Below, in pieces: positions 1 to 11,582 of a DNA stretch of 64,000 nucleotides (the stretch's first letter is position 1; each line of letters begins with the position of its first letter). The position numbers and the translations under genes are program-made. This DNA comes from Aplectana chamaeleonis (taxonomy: Eukaryota; Nematoda; Chromadorea; Rhabditida; Cosmocercidae), in assembly GCA_029168955.1 (NCBI GenBank), contig JAPDOI010000144.1, positions 62,001 through 126,000 on the forward strand, read 5' to 3'. The notes under the pieces were generated by a model. It had not been told where the DNA came from. It made no database searches and worked only from the letters and a program-made list of their open reading frames with translations.

Positions 1-376
1 TGTGGCTCTTCAAAGATGTCTAGATTCTAAGGGTGAAAAATTGGTGGACGAGTTGTCTCAGGCCTGTCTTTCTCTTCATTCCCAATCGTTGCGCGAGAGC
101 AAGCCAGGATAAGGAGACAGCCCGGCAATGGACTAAAGAACGACATGATGAGAGCTCCTCCATATGTATATCTAGCCGATATCGAGTTCGGAAATCTGTT
201 AGGGGGCCGGGCCTGTGGTGGTGAGCGAAGAGGGTCGGGCCTGTGGTTGTCGCTTATATCTCGCTTATGTGGAGGAATTGAGATCTCGCCTTTTGCACGT
301 GTTATACAGGAGGGGTCGTCTTCACAATCACCTGAGAATCTCAAAATTCATATCTGAGGGTGTACTGTGCCTTCAA
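1..376. mobile_element. Partial MITE, same family as 940-1432
   Basis: Bases 1-376 are an inverted-orientation copy of the element at 940-1432, running off the left edge. It ends in ...GTGTACTGTGCC followed by TTCAAG, a decayed form of the TTAA-flanked terminus. The retrotransposon fragment begins immediately to the right. A third, doubly truncated copy is at 31725-32140, and related ends occur near 50280-50455. Confidence 0.75.
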
Positions 377-1530
377 GTCAGGGAAAGAGCCGCAAATGCT
401 CTTGGGAAGCATTTCTTCATCACAAGAACCAGAAGAGAGAAGCAGAACAAAATAACTGTACGGGAACTCTGTAAATTGCCACTCATGGTTGATGATGAAG
501 CAGTCACGCCCACGAATTTTGAGAAGACAATCAAGGAAATGAGTATTTCAAAGGCAGTAGGACCAGATGGTTCGAGCCCAGCAGTTCTGAAGAGACTGTC
601 GAGTGAACTCCTACCCCTGCTCGCTGATGTTATCAACTCAAAGTTTCCAACATGCGCATTACTCCAAGATTGGAGAGTGGCACGCATCATCCCGCTGCCA
701 AAGCCGGGTAAATCACCATCTACTGCAAAAGGATACAGGCCAGTAAGTCTTCTCCCACTCTTGGAAAAACTCGGTAGGCGTGCCACGTGCACCCTTGCCT
801 CGTTGCGCTGTGGGCACTCGCCTACGCTCATGTCTATCTACGTAGAATCGACAGCAGCAGACCTTACTAGTGCCCGGATTGGGGCAATCAAAGGCAAACT
901 ACTGTGCACCTTTTCAACTGCCCAATGAGACCGACTTCATTAAAGGCACAGTACACCCTCAGATATGAATCTTGAGATTTTCATGTAATCGTGTAGAAGA
1001 CCCCTCCTGTATAACACGTGCCAAATGTGAGATCTCAATTCCTCCAAATAAGCGAGATATAAGCGACCACCACAGGCCCGACCCCCTTCGCTCACCACCA
1101 CAGGCCCGACCCCCTTCCAGATTTTCGAGCTCGATAACGGCTGGATGGATGGATGAATTCTCAACAAGTCGTCGTTCTTCAGTCCATTGTCGGACTGTCT
1201 CCTTATCCTGGCTCGCTCTCGCTCAACGATTGCGAATGAAGAGAAATACAGGCCTGAGACAACTCGTCCACCAATTTTTTACCCTCAAAATATTGGCATC
1301 TTTGAAGAGCCATAACTCTGTTCAAAGGGGGTCTTGGACGATTTCAGAGACACCACTGTGATCAGCGTGTGACTCTCTCCAAGACAAGCATGAAATCTGA
1401 GAATCGATTTTTTGGGTGTCCTGTGCCTTTAACGACAATAGATCTCTGGACGAATTCCACGCTGGTGGCCCAGTTCCTCAACCTATGACAGGACCCTCTC
1501 TGTGGCTGCAGAAGAAGAATAAGAAGCAGT
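377..1530 (+). pseudogene. Non-LTR retrotransposon fragment, internally deleted and MITE-split
   Basis: From about 440 to 775 the plus strand encodes the fingers part of a reverse transcriptase (SKAVGPDGSSPAVLKRL, RVARIIPLPKPGKS, GYRPVSLL). The next residues, RRATCTLASLRCGHSP, belong to the extreme C-terminus, so the palm with the catalytic YxDD is deleted. The C-terminal Cys/His region is frameshifted (about 840-935). At 940 a MITE interrupts, and after it (1433-1490) the last residues TTIDLWTN and FLNL resume, followed by a short A/G-rich 3' tail. The same C-terminus occurs at 26505-26741 on the minus strand. Confidence 0.85.
940..1432. mobile_element. TTAA-flanked (piggyBac-type) MITE
   Basis: A 485 bp element between TTAA at 940-943 and TTAA at 1429-1432. 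Its termini are inverted: AGGCACAGTACACCC on the left and AGGCACAGGACACCC from the right. It interrupts the final codons of the retrotransposon fragment: removing it with one TTAA restores a continuous frame across the site, so TTAA is a true target duplication. No transposase is encoded; open frames inside are incidental. Confidence 0.9.
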
Positions 1531-2330
1531 CGATTGTACTTGAATTTCGTTACCGATACTTATATTCTCCTCCGCCGCTCACTGCGGCCGGCTCGGAATG
1601 TCAGAGGAAGGCTTCATCAAAAATTGAAATCAGGATGATTAAATAAATGCCAAGAACATGAAACAAGTGAAAACTTATATATGCCTTGAAGCGCTAATTC
1701 GCACTGCTCACTGAATCATATTTCCACTGTTTGTTACGATTTGTTACGATTCGTTACGATTTCGGGCCAAAATTTCGTAAATCGTTAATCGTAAAAAAAT
1801 GGGCAAAAACACCCGTAATTCGTAAATCGTAATTCGTATTTCGTAATTACGCACAGCCCTGTCATATGATTCTATAACAAGGGGGAAACGCAACCGGCCC
1901 TGCCATCCGCGTCAACTTCATTTGTTATGTAGATACCGAAAAGCACCTTCGAAATGACAGTAGGCCAGAGCATGGGTATGAGCAAATCCTGGTTATAGCT
2001 GACTGCATCGGTCATGATCTCACCCATGTTGTACATCGATTTCTCCTCTGCACTAGTTTCTGCAGTTTCAGCACCTAGTGTCACCTAAATATGCTCTTGA
2101 TACTCATCTAGATGTATTCATAAACATCGGGTGCATCCGAATCAGTGTCAGAAGATGTGGTCGTTGTGTGTGTCGTGTTCTATTTATGTGTATTATACTA
2201 GTTATGTCATTCATTGAGACAATTCCTTAGTTACGAACTGAAGCCATCAATTCGTGGAGAAAGCGACGCGCCAATTTCGCAGTCAACTGCGGCGACGAAA
2301 GTGTGAATACATATAATCCACGGCCTATTC
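1433..2330. repeat. Mostly unassigned DNA with a TTACGATT repeat
   Basis: After the retrotransposon tail (to about 1530) little is recognisable. Bases 1730-1850 hold degenerate repeats of TTACGATT and CGTAATT; a related stretch lies at 58500-58610. The orphan exon candidate is at 1947-2084. Nothing else is seen to 2330. Confidence 0.45.
1947..2084 (-). CDS. Orphan phase-0 exon candidate
   Basis: A 46-codon open segment lies between an acceptor-like ATTTAG (2085-2090) and a donor-like AAG|GTGC. It reads ETSAEEKSMYNMGEIMTDAV and then YNQDLLIPMLWP before the donor, with amino-acid composition typical of a real protein. The open frame continues past the donor to 1872. Same strand and phase habit as the ferlin exons, 10 kb downstream of the last of them, so it might belong to that gene, but no ferlin motif was recognised. 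Function unknown. Confidence 0.35.
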
Positions 2331-2342
2331 CTGTACATACTC

Positions 2343-2685
2343 AGGCCAGACCATTACGGGAAAATTCTGAAAGAATACGAGAAAAATCTGTCAGATTACG
2401 AGACGATGTTGCCCTCCTCTGACAGATTTCTCCGGTATTCTGGCAGAATTCTTTCGTGATCTGGCAGAATTTTCTAGTAATCTGGCAGAATAATCCCGTT
2501 TACGAACTGGATAATACGAGAAAATTCTGCCAGATTACAGGAATTTCTGTCAGATTACGAGAAGAATCTGCCAGCTTACGAGATGGTGTTGCCCTCTTCT
2601 GACAGAATTTTCCCGTAATCTGTCAGATTTCTCTTGTGATCTGGCAGACTTTTCTAGCTATCTGGCAGAATTCTCCACTACTCAC
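2343..2685. repeat. Duplicated TCTGxCAGATTACGAG repeat block
   Basis: Two tandem units of about 170 bp (roughly 2343-2515 and 2516-2685), each made of alternating direct and inverted copies of TCTGCCAGATTACGAGAA and containing GATGGTGTTGCCCTC or a close variant. The same short word recurs at 7515-7610. No coding potential. Confidence 0.75.
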
Positions 2686-2689
2686 ATAG

Positions 2690-3686
2690 GCTGAAAAATA
2701 TTTAGTAGACCCCAAAAAGTTTCTATTTTGTCAGAAATTCTACCGATGAAAAGGTCCCGATAGGCCGAAAATGGAGCTTAAGATTTCCGAAACCTTTAGA
2801 TATGCACTCGAAATTGTTGGAATTTTGCAGCATTTCAGCCTGAGAAATCCCGTCTTTTTCCAAATTCTTCGGTGATCTGGTGTAACGTACTTCCTTTGAT
2901 CAGTACTGCTCGCATCCGGCTATTTAATCGCAAGAGTGAACACACATGTTACCGCTTTCAGATCACAAGCTGTCTTATTCTCAATTCGAGTAAGGTCGTG
3001 GAAGTGAAGCTGTTTCTGTTCATATAATTATCAGCTTGCACATACTTCATTTCGACCTTTTACAAGAGAACAATATCTGGTTGTAGTGGCCATTTTGGAT
3101 GAAATGTTTTTTGAATAACGATTTCCGGACGTAGAGTATGAATTTACCCTCCTTGGCTGCCTAGTATCACCCTGAAGCAAGGCGACAAAGGTCCTGTTTT
3201 CAGCTCAAAATTGCCCCCTGCTGGGAAGTAGAGTATATAAACTAATAACATTTTTTGAAAAAACGAATGTTTCGAAAAATTTACTCTTTTTAATATTCGA
3301 ATAAACGAATTATTCGGAACATTGACTTGTCCGAATAGTCAAATAAACAACATATTCGAAAAATTAACTTCTGGATAATGGAATTATTCGAATCATTCGA
3401 ATACGAAATATTCGAATATCTCGCCGCACTAACCACTTTCTTGACATTTTTTTGTATAGTATTGTATAGATCAAAGGCGCCCTCTCGGATTTCAGAATAG
3501 ATGCAATTTTTAGGAATGCAAACACAAAGAAGGCCACACTCTTCACAGACTCTTTCGGATCCTGAAAGAAATCATGTTCAACTCTTGCGGTTTTGAGTGA
3601 GATACAAGTGCACGCCATTATGAATTTGGTGGGATAGAAGAATAAAAAAGATGAATGTTAAATTGAAGGCTAAATGAAATTAAATG
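2690..3686. other. No gene seen; AT-rich with TTCGAATA repeats
   Basis: No exon-like segment was recognised. Bases 3255-3425 contain clustered copies of TTCGAATA/TATTCGAA in both orientations. The remaining sequence is unique-looking. Confidence 0.4.
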
Positions 3687-4507
3687 TTAAAGCCAGTGTT
3701 CACGAAGTAAAAGTTGGTCGTTTTTTGGCTGAAACATAATTTTAGATTCTCTGAGAAGAGTAGGAACAGAAGTGCGACGAAAAACGGTGAGGAAGTTTTG
3801 TCCGTGGGGTTTATTCTGGGCGCTGAACACGATTATGAGGTCCGTTGAAAATATTTAGAAAGATCACTGGACGTTTTGGAAGGTACAAAAGTGCCAAAAA
3901 TGACTGCATCTTGCGTGCTGGATATCACTTTTAATTTTTTGTGTACAACCAAACAGTTTGGACTAGCTGGCAGCACTCACGAAAATAGAATCTCTGAAAA
4001 TGCGCCCTGTAAAAGCTAAGGTCACCTGAAAGCAGCTGTGAGGTCGACCGTCCAGCTCTTCTGGGTCAATCATCTAGCCTTTTGTTCACAAAATGTTCAT
4101 GCGGCCGTAAAACAACAAGAAAAACAACTGTAGCACAAACTATACAAGCAGAAAAACTTTAAAAATTACGGTGACCAAGTGCCGAGAAACTTCAAAAAGA
4201 ATTTCGGCTCGAAATTCAAATTTATTTTTACGTTTTGCTCAGAAAGGTTTTTCTCTAGAAATGAAGGGTTTTCGAGGGTCCTTCCGACATTTCCATTCAC
4301 TAGAGGAGCCAAGCTATACAAAAACTTAGGAAAATAATTTATGGCTTTCTGCGCGTAGATGCCTTCAAGCTCTTATCCTCTTGAAACAATTAGATTGTGG
4401 CGGAATACTACACAGTTTCACCCAGATGCCATAGCGATACCAGCGATAATAGAACTCGTTTCCGCAGATGCAGATGATAAACTGACATCAAATTCGTGTT
4501 GATGGAT
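3687..4507. repeat. Degenerate TTAA-family element copy
   Basis: Starts TTAAAGCCAGTGTTCACGAA, the terminus of the TTAA family also seen at 47404-47982, and shares GCGACGAAAAACGG with it. The other end was not located; around 3810-3900 the dispersed GGCGCTGAACACG repeat begins. Confidence 0.5.
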
Positions 4508-4958
4508 TTAAAGGCAGGGTTCTCGATAAAATCGGTTGTTGTGCTATCACCGTGAATTTGTAGATCTGACCATCACAAAAGTGAAAACAAGTAAAAAATT
4601 GGAGAAAAAACGCTCAGGAGAAAGTTATGGCTTGGTGTCCTCCCGCCCCCAATTATTGAGATTTGGGTAAAAGCCTGTTTTGTCAACTTTCATTTTGCTT
4701 CTAAAGTAATTTCTGAACATTTCTGGAGACTACTGATTACTTGAACAGCAAAATATATGCCGGATAAGCAAGCATTAATGAGAATCGCGTTAATTAAGGG
4801 GCCGGCCGACACCGGTAATTAGCTGTTATACTTTGTTTTTGAGCGTTTTTCCCGCGAATTTCCGAGTTTTTTCACTTAGTTTTACTCTTGTGATGGCCAA
4901 ATCTGCATTCTTATGGAGAGAGTTCAAAAGTCTTTTTTATCGCGAACCCTGCCTTTAA
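4508..4958. mobile_element. TTAA-flanked MITE (AGGCAGGG type)
   Basis: 451 bp including TTAA at both ends. The termini are inverted: AGGCAGGGTTCTCGATAAAA on the left, and the complement (TTTTATCGCGAACCCTGCCT) on the right. Non-coding. Confidence 0.8.
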
Positions 4959-5079
4959 GCCACATATGTGCGTCACATTTCGGAAATCGTCAAAAGTCGA
5001 TTTTGTCGTCAAATTTTTCTGCCGGAACAGAAAAAAATCTCCAAAAATGGGCAGAAAACAGAAAATTCCGCACGCCCCT

Positions 5080-5420
5080 GATCGGTACCCCAAATAACCC
5101 CCAGGGCAAATTTTAAGTCAAATCTCTATTTTTCTTCAACGCTTCCTGTACCCCGTAATTGATATAATGGAACGCTGAATCGAAAATCCGTGTAAGTCCA
5201 AAACGCTATAAGTCTACAGAAGGATCGGAAAATGTACTTTCATCCAAACTTTGCCTAAGGAGGTTATTTCGGGTGCTGAACACGGTTATAGGGTCCATTT
5301 CAGGATTTTCGTAGAATCAACGCGCTTTTTGGAGGGACAATATGTACGAAAACCAGAGAAAAAACGTCTATAACTTTTTTCAGTTTGACTCTAGGCAGCT
5401 GCGAAAGGCATATTCGAACT
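5080..5420. repeat. Dispersed GGTTATTTxGGGxGCTGAACACG repeat
   Basis: This stretch is matched, inverted, around 27190-27500, and its core (TTATTTGGGGCGCTGAACACG, with variants) recurs near 3820, 27700, 27840 and 60440. It is a middle-repetitive family whose ends could not be set. Confidence 0.6.
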
Positions 5421-5611
5421 CTAAGCCGAAAATTGATTCTAGAAAAAAAAAACATTTTGATCGGAATGGCCAGTTTGGCTAATAATAGCTTCCTTGTCAG
5501 TGAGTCGAGGGCAATGCATGCTTAATTAGTCTCTTCGACTTTCCTCGGAAAATGTGTATTTCCTTCGGGAAATCCCATCGACCACCGCTCGAATATGACC
5601 AATTTCTGCTA

Positions 5612-5889
5612 CTGTGCTTATCTGGGTCAATTTTCGGACCGCAATTGCGACACGACACCCTTTCCCGCCGCACGCCCCGGAGTCAGAAGAGCTTCCAGCG
5701 CCGCATCCGCCGATCTGCTGACTCTAGATGGATTTTGGAAACTGAAAACTAAGAAAAATTAGAGAAAATTGAATAAAAAGCCACATCGAGTAGGCTTTGG
5801 CGCTGGAAACCCGACTGATTCGAGCGCGTGCGGCCGCAAAGCGTGTCGAGACGCAATTGCGGACCGGAATTCGGCCCAGATAGGCACAG
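5612..5889. mobile_element. TA-flanked palindromic MITE (ACTGTGCTTATCTGGG)
   Basis: A 278 bp foldback flanked by TA on both sides. Arms read CTGTGCTTATCTGGGTCAA inward and contain a GCGGCCGCA core. A second copy is at 35693-35971. The TA duplication indicates mobilisation by a Tc1/mariner-type transposase. Confidence 0.85.
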
Positions 5890-6972
5890 TATAATGATCG
5901 TCTAATAAGTTTTTAATGAGGATTTTTTAGGAGGAATTATAGAATTGTAAAAAAAATCGCGAGAAATTTGTGGAGTTGAACTTATTATTTCACAACACTA
6001 ATGTGTAGGACTCGTTGAAAGCAAATAAAAAACTACTTAGAATTTGAAATCGGGCAGGACTCTGCATACAGTCAACCTTTCGGATACTTTGTTACGGTCT
6101 TACTTGAGAAAATCATGAAAAAAACCATCCGTTAAACTGAACAAAAGAAACATCAAAAGCTAAAAAAACCCAGAAATTGAGAGATAAAATGAGAATATCA
6201 TTTTTTGTCGGTAACAGCTAGTTTCATGGGGGAAAAACGTGGTCGCTGTCTCAGCTGTGTGGACGTATTGATTTCGCTTCGACCAAGAATGATTTTGGTG
6301 GTCATGCCTAGCAGATCATACACAACCTGATGGTGCAATAGAATATCACCTTCAATATGATGTTTTTGGAATTATCGAGTTGTGATCGAGATGAGATGCG
6401 AATTATATGTGCAGTTGACGACTCTCCGCACTGATGCACAGCATTTCACGAATTTTCCATGTGATTGAATCTTGGCATTATCATACGTATTATGAATGAG
6501 AAACGCCACTAGATTCAATTTAGAAAAAAAGCACAATGGAATTCCGATCTGGATCGGACTCTATCACACTTCATAAAACCAGGAGGTCTGAAGTGAGCAC
6601 TGCCGAGCTAGACCTTCACCGGGGTGGCGGGCACCTCGTTGCTGATTTGGGCGCGCTCCAAAGGAAATTTTCGTCGGAAATTTTCCCGCAGAAATGTCAC
6701 CACGGTGGTGTGAAGCCGCCTGCGGTTAGAGTTCATTGGAGTGTGGCCTGAGAGAAGCAAATTTGTACATGGAAACGTAACCATGCCCACTTTTGTGAGC
6801 GTAGCCAAACCGTGTGTGCATGCGTATGTTTGTATCCGCATGTGTTTTTGTGTGTATACATGGGTTTGCTTGCGTATATTCGAGAACACGTGAAAGCGCA
6901 GGTGCGCACGGGTGTAAGTGTATATGCGCGCATGTGCGTGTCGGCGAACTTGGTCGTGCTCGCGTGCGCATG
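5890..6972. other. No gene seen; TG-rich simple sequence
   Basis: No exon or element boundary recognised. Bases 6805-6960 are a degenerate (TG)n-rich tract alternating with GCATGCGTA words; apparent Thr/His-rich minus-strand frames come from this composition and are not credible genes. Confidence 0.5.
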
Positions 6973-7369
6973 AGGCGCTAGTCGTTCTTCTCAACGCCAG
7001 CGCGTCGCGCGTGGCGTTGGTGTATGAAACTTCCTACGCGCATCACGCGCTTGCGGAGACTATTAATACTCTAGCGACGACGCTATGGGGAACGGTGTGA
7101 AGTGGGCCTTAACTTTGCCGAACAAGCAAAATCAACACGCGTTCACCCCATAATGGTTGCAGAGGATAGCACTGGAATTAATTATATCGAAAAATAATGA
7201 AATTGATGATGGGTTAATTAAAAAAGTTATAAAAAATTCGTTGCTGCCGTCACTGCCATTGCGGCACGGTCGTCACGCACGTGCCTCGCGGGGGTAGCGT
7301 CAGACCATTCATACTCCAACGCCACGCCCGCGCATGACGGGCGTGTATTGAGCAGTACGAATAGCGCTT
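6973..7369. mobile_element. MITE related to 46734-47105 (AGGCGCTATTC family)
   Basis: About 60 bp inverted termini: AGGCGCTAGTCGTTCTTCTC on the left, and a diverged inverted copy ending GAATAGCGCTT on the right. Both arms contain the GCGTGGCGTTGG word. It is older and more diverged than the copy at 46734-47105. Confidence 0.7.
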
Positions 7370-8641
7370 AAGTGTGGAAGAGGAGGAAGCGTACTTGTTT
7401 GTGCGTGAGTTGCTTTGCATTTTTTATGAATCTCGAAACAGTCTCCTTTTTGAAGTGCCATCCTTACGGACCCCGAAACCTCCAATTCCAAAGTTAAGGC
7501 CGAATTTTTTGGTCTGACAGAATTCGCCATTTTTCTGACAGATTACGGGAGGAGTCCGATAAATTTCAGAGGAATATTGTGGTAACTCTCTGGTAATCTG
7601 GCAGAATATGTCAACACCAGAGATCAAGGTGAATTTTCTTGCAAAATTTCCGTAATCGGGCAGTAATTGCAGATTTACCAGTGATTGCTCGGAAAACTCT
7701 GGTAAATTTCTGGTACTACCTCGGCCTGAGTAGAAGCCTTCCCGGAGACGTCTATTTCATACAGAAAAAAATGTTTGCACTCCTCATCAATATTGTGTTC
7801 CTATTTTTCAGACCAAACGAACGGAAAAATGCATAGGTAGATGAGATGGTGAAAGTGGAATGAGTTTTAGTCCTACTATTTCGTGGATTCAAGTCAGCAC
7901 GGTCCGGCAGTGGCGTCGCCGTGCTCCACAGAGGAGGGATCGGGCGGCAACGCCCGCTATTCAAATCATTCCTTATCCGTTGTTTTTTTCTCGGTCGGGA
8001 ACGGCCGCTTTATTGTGGGAGAATGTTTCTCTCAGGGTTCCTTAATGTTCATCTTATTCCCTCTCTCTCATCATCAACGTCCAACCCGATGACGTTCTGT
8101 TGCGGCCCATTTCATCACGTACAATGACTGGCGACTCATAAGGAAATCCATTGGACCCCCGATCACACGACTAAATTACGAACGACACTTCCGGTAGGTA
8201 ATTTTTATTACTCCGAAAAATACCGAGACCCAAAATATAATAAATAATGATTGATTGAAGCATTTTGTAATTTGGAAAAGTGAGTGCGTAACATCGCTAT
8301 CACTACACGGTCGGGGCTTTCCATTCCTGGTTGGTTTTCTGGTAATTGCCATTCCTTAATCATTGAGTCGTATGGTGGTGCCTTCAAAGATTCTATCTTT
8401 CAGAAAGATTTTTGCACGCGCCGTGCTGCAGTCACTGACCAGCGATTGCGGTACCATTGACAACCAAGCATGCCTCGCCCACTTTCCCTCGCGCTTGCTG
8501 CGCCCTCCACCCTGGCTCTCGCGACGGAGACACAAAGAAAAAGACGCTACTGTTGTGTCGTCGGCTGGCATCTGTCAGATGAGAGGTTTTGCTGCATAAG
8601 CTGGCAAACATCGGACACCGGTCTTTAGGGATGCTGAGATT
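7370..8641. other. No gene seen
   Basis: Contains TCTGACAGATTACGGG repeat words (7515-7610). No splice-bounded coding segment was recognised on either strand. Confidence 0.4.
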
Positions 8642-8681
8642 GAAATCACGAACTGAGAATGCATTCTCAGTTCGTGATTTC
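8642..8681. repeat. Perfect 40 bp palindrome at LINE 5' end
   Basis: Two perfect 20-base arms with no loop, centred on ATGCAT, at the truncated 5' end of the LINE. The right arm is LINE coding sequence (HSQFVIS); the left arm is its exact inverse. Confidence 0.95.
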
Positions 8682-10920
8682 GAAGTATGAAATGTTCCTC
8701 AGTATACTTCACCATACAATTGGTGAGTTTGTGCCCTTACGCACCGTCACTGGTAGACAATCAAAGCTCCCTGAGTATCTTATCAGAATGATGCGTAGGC
8801 GCTACAGGATATGGGACGAGGCTGTCAAAATGGACTGTGACACGCAGTGGGAAAAGTACAAGTCGTACAATGTCCGAGTAAATAAGGCGATGTACAAGCA
8901 TAATTCCTACGTTGAGAAGAAATCAGTAGAGTCCACAGAGATGTCTAGACTTTTTTCACTGATTAGTTCTCGTATCAAGAAACGCGGTCAAATACCTTGT
9001 CTGTTAGATGGCGAGGGGACTTTGGTTCACAAAGACGTAGATAAAGCGGACATTCTTGCTTTGCACTTTCAAAAATCGTTCAACTTTTCTCAGGATTGTG
9101 ACGCGGAAGCTTCCGACACATCTCAACCTATGTTCCCAGTAATGCCTCACGGTTTATGGTTCTATAAAGAAAAAATTATCGAGTTGCTTTCGAAATGGCC
9201 AAAGTCTTTCACAGTAACTCCTGACTTTATTCCGCTTCATTTTATCGAAAAAGTTTGCTTTCTGATTGCATATCCTTTAGAGTTCATCTTCAATCTTTCC
9301 TATATGAGAGCAGAGGTGCCAGATCGGTGGAGGCATTGTTTCATCACCCCGGTACCCAAAAAAACTCCTTACAGTCTTCCACAGAACTATTGCCCGATCA
9401 GTATAACTTCGATATTCGCTAGGACTTTTGAGAAAATTGTTAAAGAGTACCTTGTAAATCACATTCAGGAGAGCAATATTATCCCCTGTTCCCAGCATGG
9501 GTTTTGGAAAGGGTGATCTACGGAAACAGCTTTATTGGAATTTTTGAATGATTGGACACAAGCTGTTGACATTAGTAAACAAGTTCATGTTATATATTTT
9601 GATTTCGCTAAAGCATTCGATAAAGTACCGCATGATAAGTTATTACATGGGTTGAAATCTGTAGGAATTCACCCTAGGGTTGTTAAATGGATGCAAAGTT
9701 TTCTGACGAACCGCACATATCAGGTCAGGGTGAGGAAAGATTTTTCAGAAATCTACCCAGTATTCAGTGGCGTCCCACAAGGTGGTGTCCTATCTCCATT
9801 GCTGTTTCTGCTTTACAGTTTTGAACTCCCTTCCATTATCTCTTCGTTAAACGTGAAGTGTCTGATGTATGCTGACGATGTCAAAATCTACAAAGTAGTC
9901 GGTAATACTGAAGACAAGGAAGCTCTACAATGCGCAATAGATGAGGTTAAGCGATTGTCTATCAATAAGAATTTACCGCTTTCTCCTGAAAAAACGCATG
10001 TTCTTGCTATCGGGTCTGGTTCAGTGGAAGCTTTATATAGTTTGGATCAAATAACCTTGAATTGTGTTGAACAAATACGAGATTTAGGCTTCATTATTAC
10101 CGGCAAACTAAGTTTTCGCTCGCATTACAGATCCATAATCTCCAAGGCAATGCACAGGACTTACAACCTTTTCAAAGCATTTAAGACAAAAGATCCACAA
10201 ATCCTTATCAGAGCATATAAATCTTATGTTAGACCACTGGTTGAAAACGGTACCACGGTGTTTAATCCCTATTTAAAAAAGGACATTGCTGCTTTGGAAA
10301 GTGTGCAAAATAATTTCACGAGAAAACTTGCCTTACGTTGCAGTGGTGTAGATTATCGTTTTATACCCAATGGTTTGGTAAGAAGGCAAGTTTTCGGGTT
10401 ACGAAGTCTTGAAAGTAGGAGAAAACGCAACGATCTCGTCATGTCATACAAAATAATTACTCGCAAGGTCTCACTCCGATCATCCGACTTTTTCACTTTT
10501 GTGAATTCTTGCACAAGAGGAAACACACAAAAGCTCAGACCGAAAATATCTCGGACGCAGGTCAGGTCAAAATTTTTCTGTAATAGAGTAGTTCCAACGT
10601 TAAATTTTTTGATTAATAGAGGCGCTTTGTGTTTGAATCTCAATTCCTTCAAAAAAGTAGTTCACCAGGTAATCTGCTCTAACTCGTCGTAGAGATCCCA
10701 GTGTTTTATAGTCTTTCTTACTTTTATAACCGGTTTTTTTTAGTTTTATCCTCTGTTTTATCCTTAATCGTTGTGTTCCATTTTGAATTCTTCCATTTAG
10801 CATTTGAGAACGCTTCCGGCGTGTGTATCTAACGGTATTTATGTTATGATGTCTTCATACACGTGCACTATGTGTGCGTCCACAAATAAAGAAAAATAAA
10901 TAAATAAATTTCCTGCAGTA
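8662..10920 (+). pseudogene. 5'-truncated non-LTR retrotransposon (CR1/Jockey-like RT), one nonsense codon
   Basis: A LINE ORF2 lacking its endonuclease. One reading frame runs from about 8662 to 10692 and is broken only by TGA at 9514-9516, in QHGFWKG*STETALLEF. The reverse transcriptase has the expected order: NYCPISI, then DFAKAFDKVPHDKL (first catalytic Asp), SGVPQGGVLSPLLF, LMYADDVKIYK (catalytic pair), then the thumb and C-terminus with LIRAYKSYVRPLVE and [10 protein letters not shown] roughly 200 bp 3' untranslated region ends in AATAAAG and an (AAAT)n tail at 10885-10910, typical of a target-primed insertion. The stop sits where Arg is usual, consistent with CGA to TGA. It lies 3' of the last recognised ferlin exon. 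Confidence 0.93.
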
Positions 10921-11037
10921 AAAACTCTTAACTAGTATTTGTACTCCCTAAAAATCGGAAACATTTTGAACACTCACTCCTTTTATAACACTTCAGTTCG
11001 CTTGAGAAAATTACTGGATGCAAATCTAACCTGCTGA

Positions 11038-11582
11038 TTAAAGGCAGTGGTCACGATGAAAATCGTTATCGAAAAAACTACAAAAATCAGCTTAGATATA
11101 AAACAGCTCAAAAACTATGAAGGTAGCGCGGTGAAAAACGGGCTAGAATTAGAGTTATCAAGACCCTAAATTTCCAGTTCGTGCACACGTGCACAGAAAG
11201 ATCACAGTCTCAAGTCGAGCATTAAAAAATTATCGACACTCAGAGGAAGAAATAAATGCAAATTTATCTAATAAAACACTTGAATAATCCAAGCACGCAC
11301 TTCAACCAATGTTTTTGACTAGATGTGTACATAAATTCGAAAGTCCATTGATTGAAATTCAATTTCAAGCCAACTGATGTTCTTGATATTAGAGATCATC
11401 GATGCCGATGATGTGGGTTGGACTCGTCCACCATCAAAAGGCAAGAAAGTTCAGGCTTCGAATTTGGCCCAGAACAGCTGTTTTTTCGCGATTTTTTCTT
11501 ATAGGTTCAACTACTCTATACCCAAAAAAAGGATCAGAGAGGAAAAGAAGACGAGCATATTTGAGCGCGACCACTGCCTTTA
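11038..11582. mobile_element. TTAA-flanked MITE (AGGCAGTGGTC type)
   Basis: 545 bp including TTAA at each end. Left terminus AGGCAGTGGTCACGATGA, right terminus GCGACCACTGCCT: an inverted pair. Non-coding. Confidence 0.82.

Noticed and set aside
6600..6995. Several Thr/His/Arg-rich minus-strand frames
   Set aside because: They come from a degenerate TG-rich tract; no splice sites or conserved motif.
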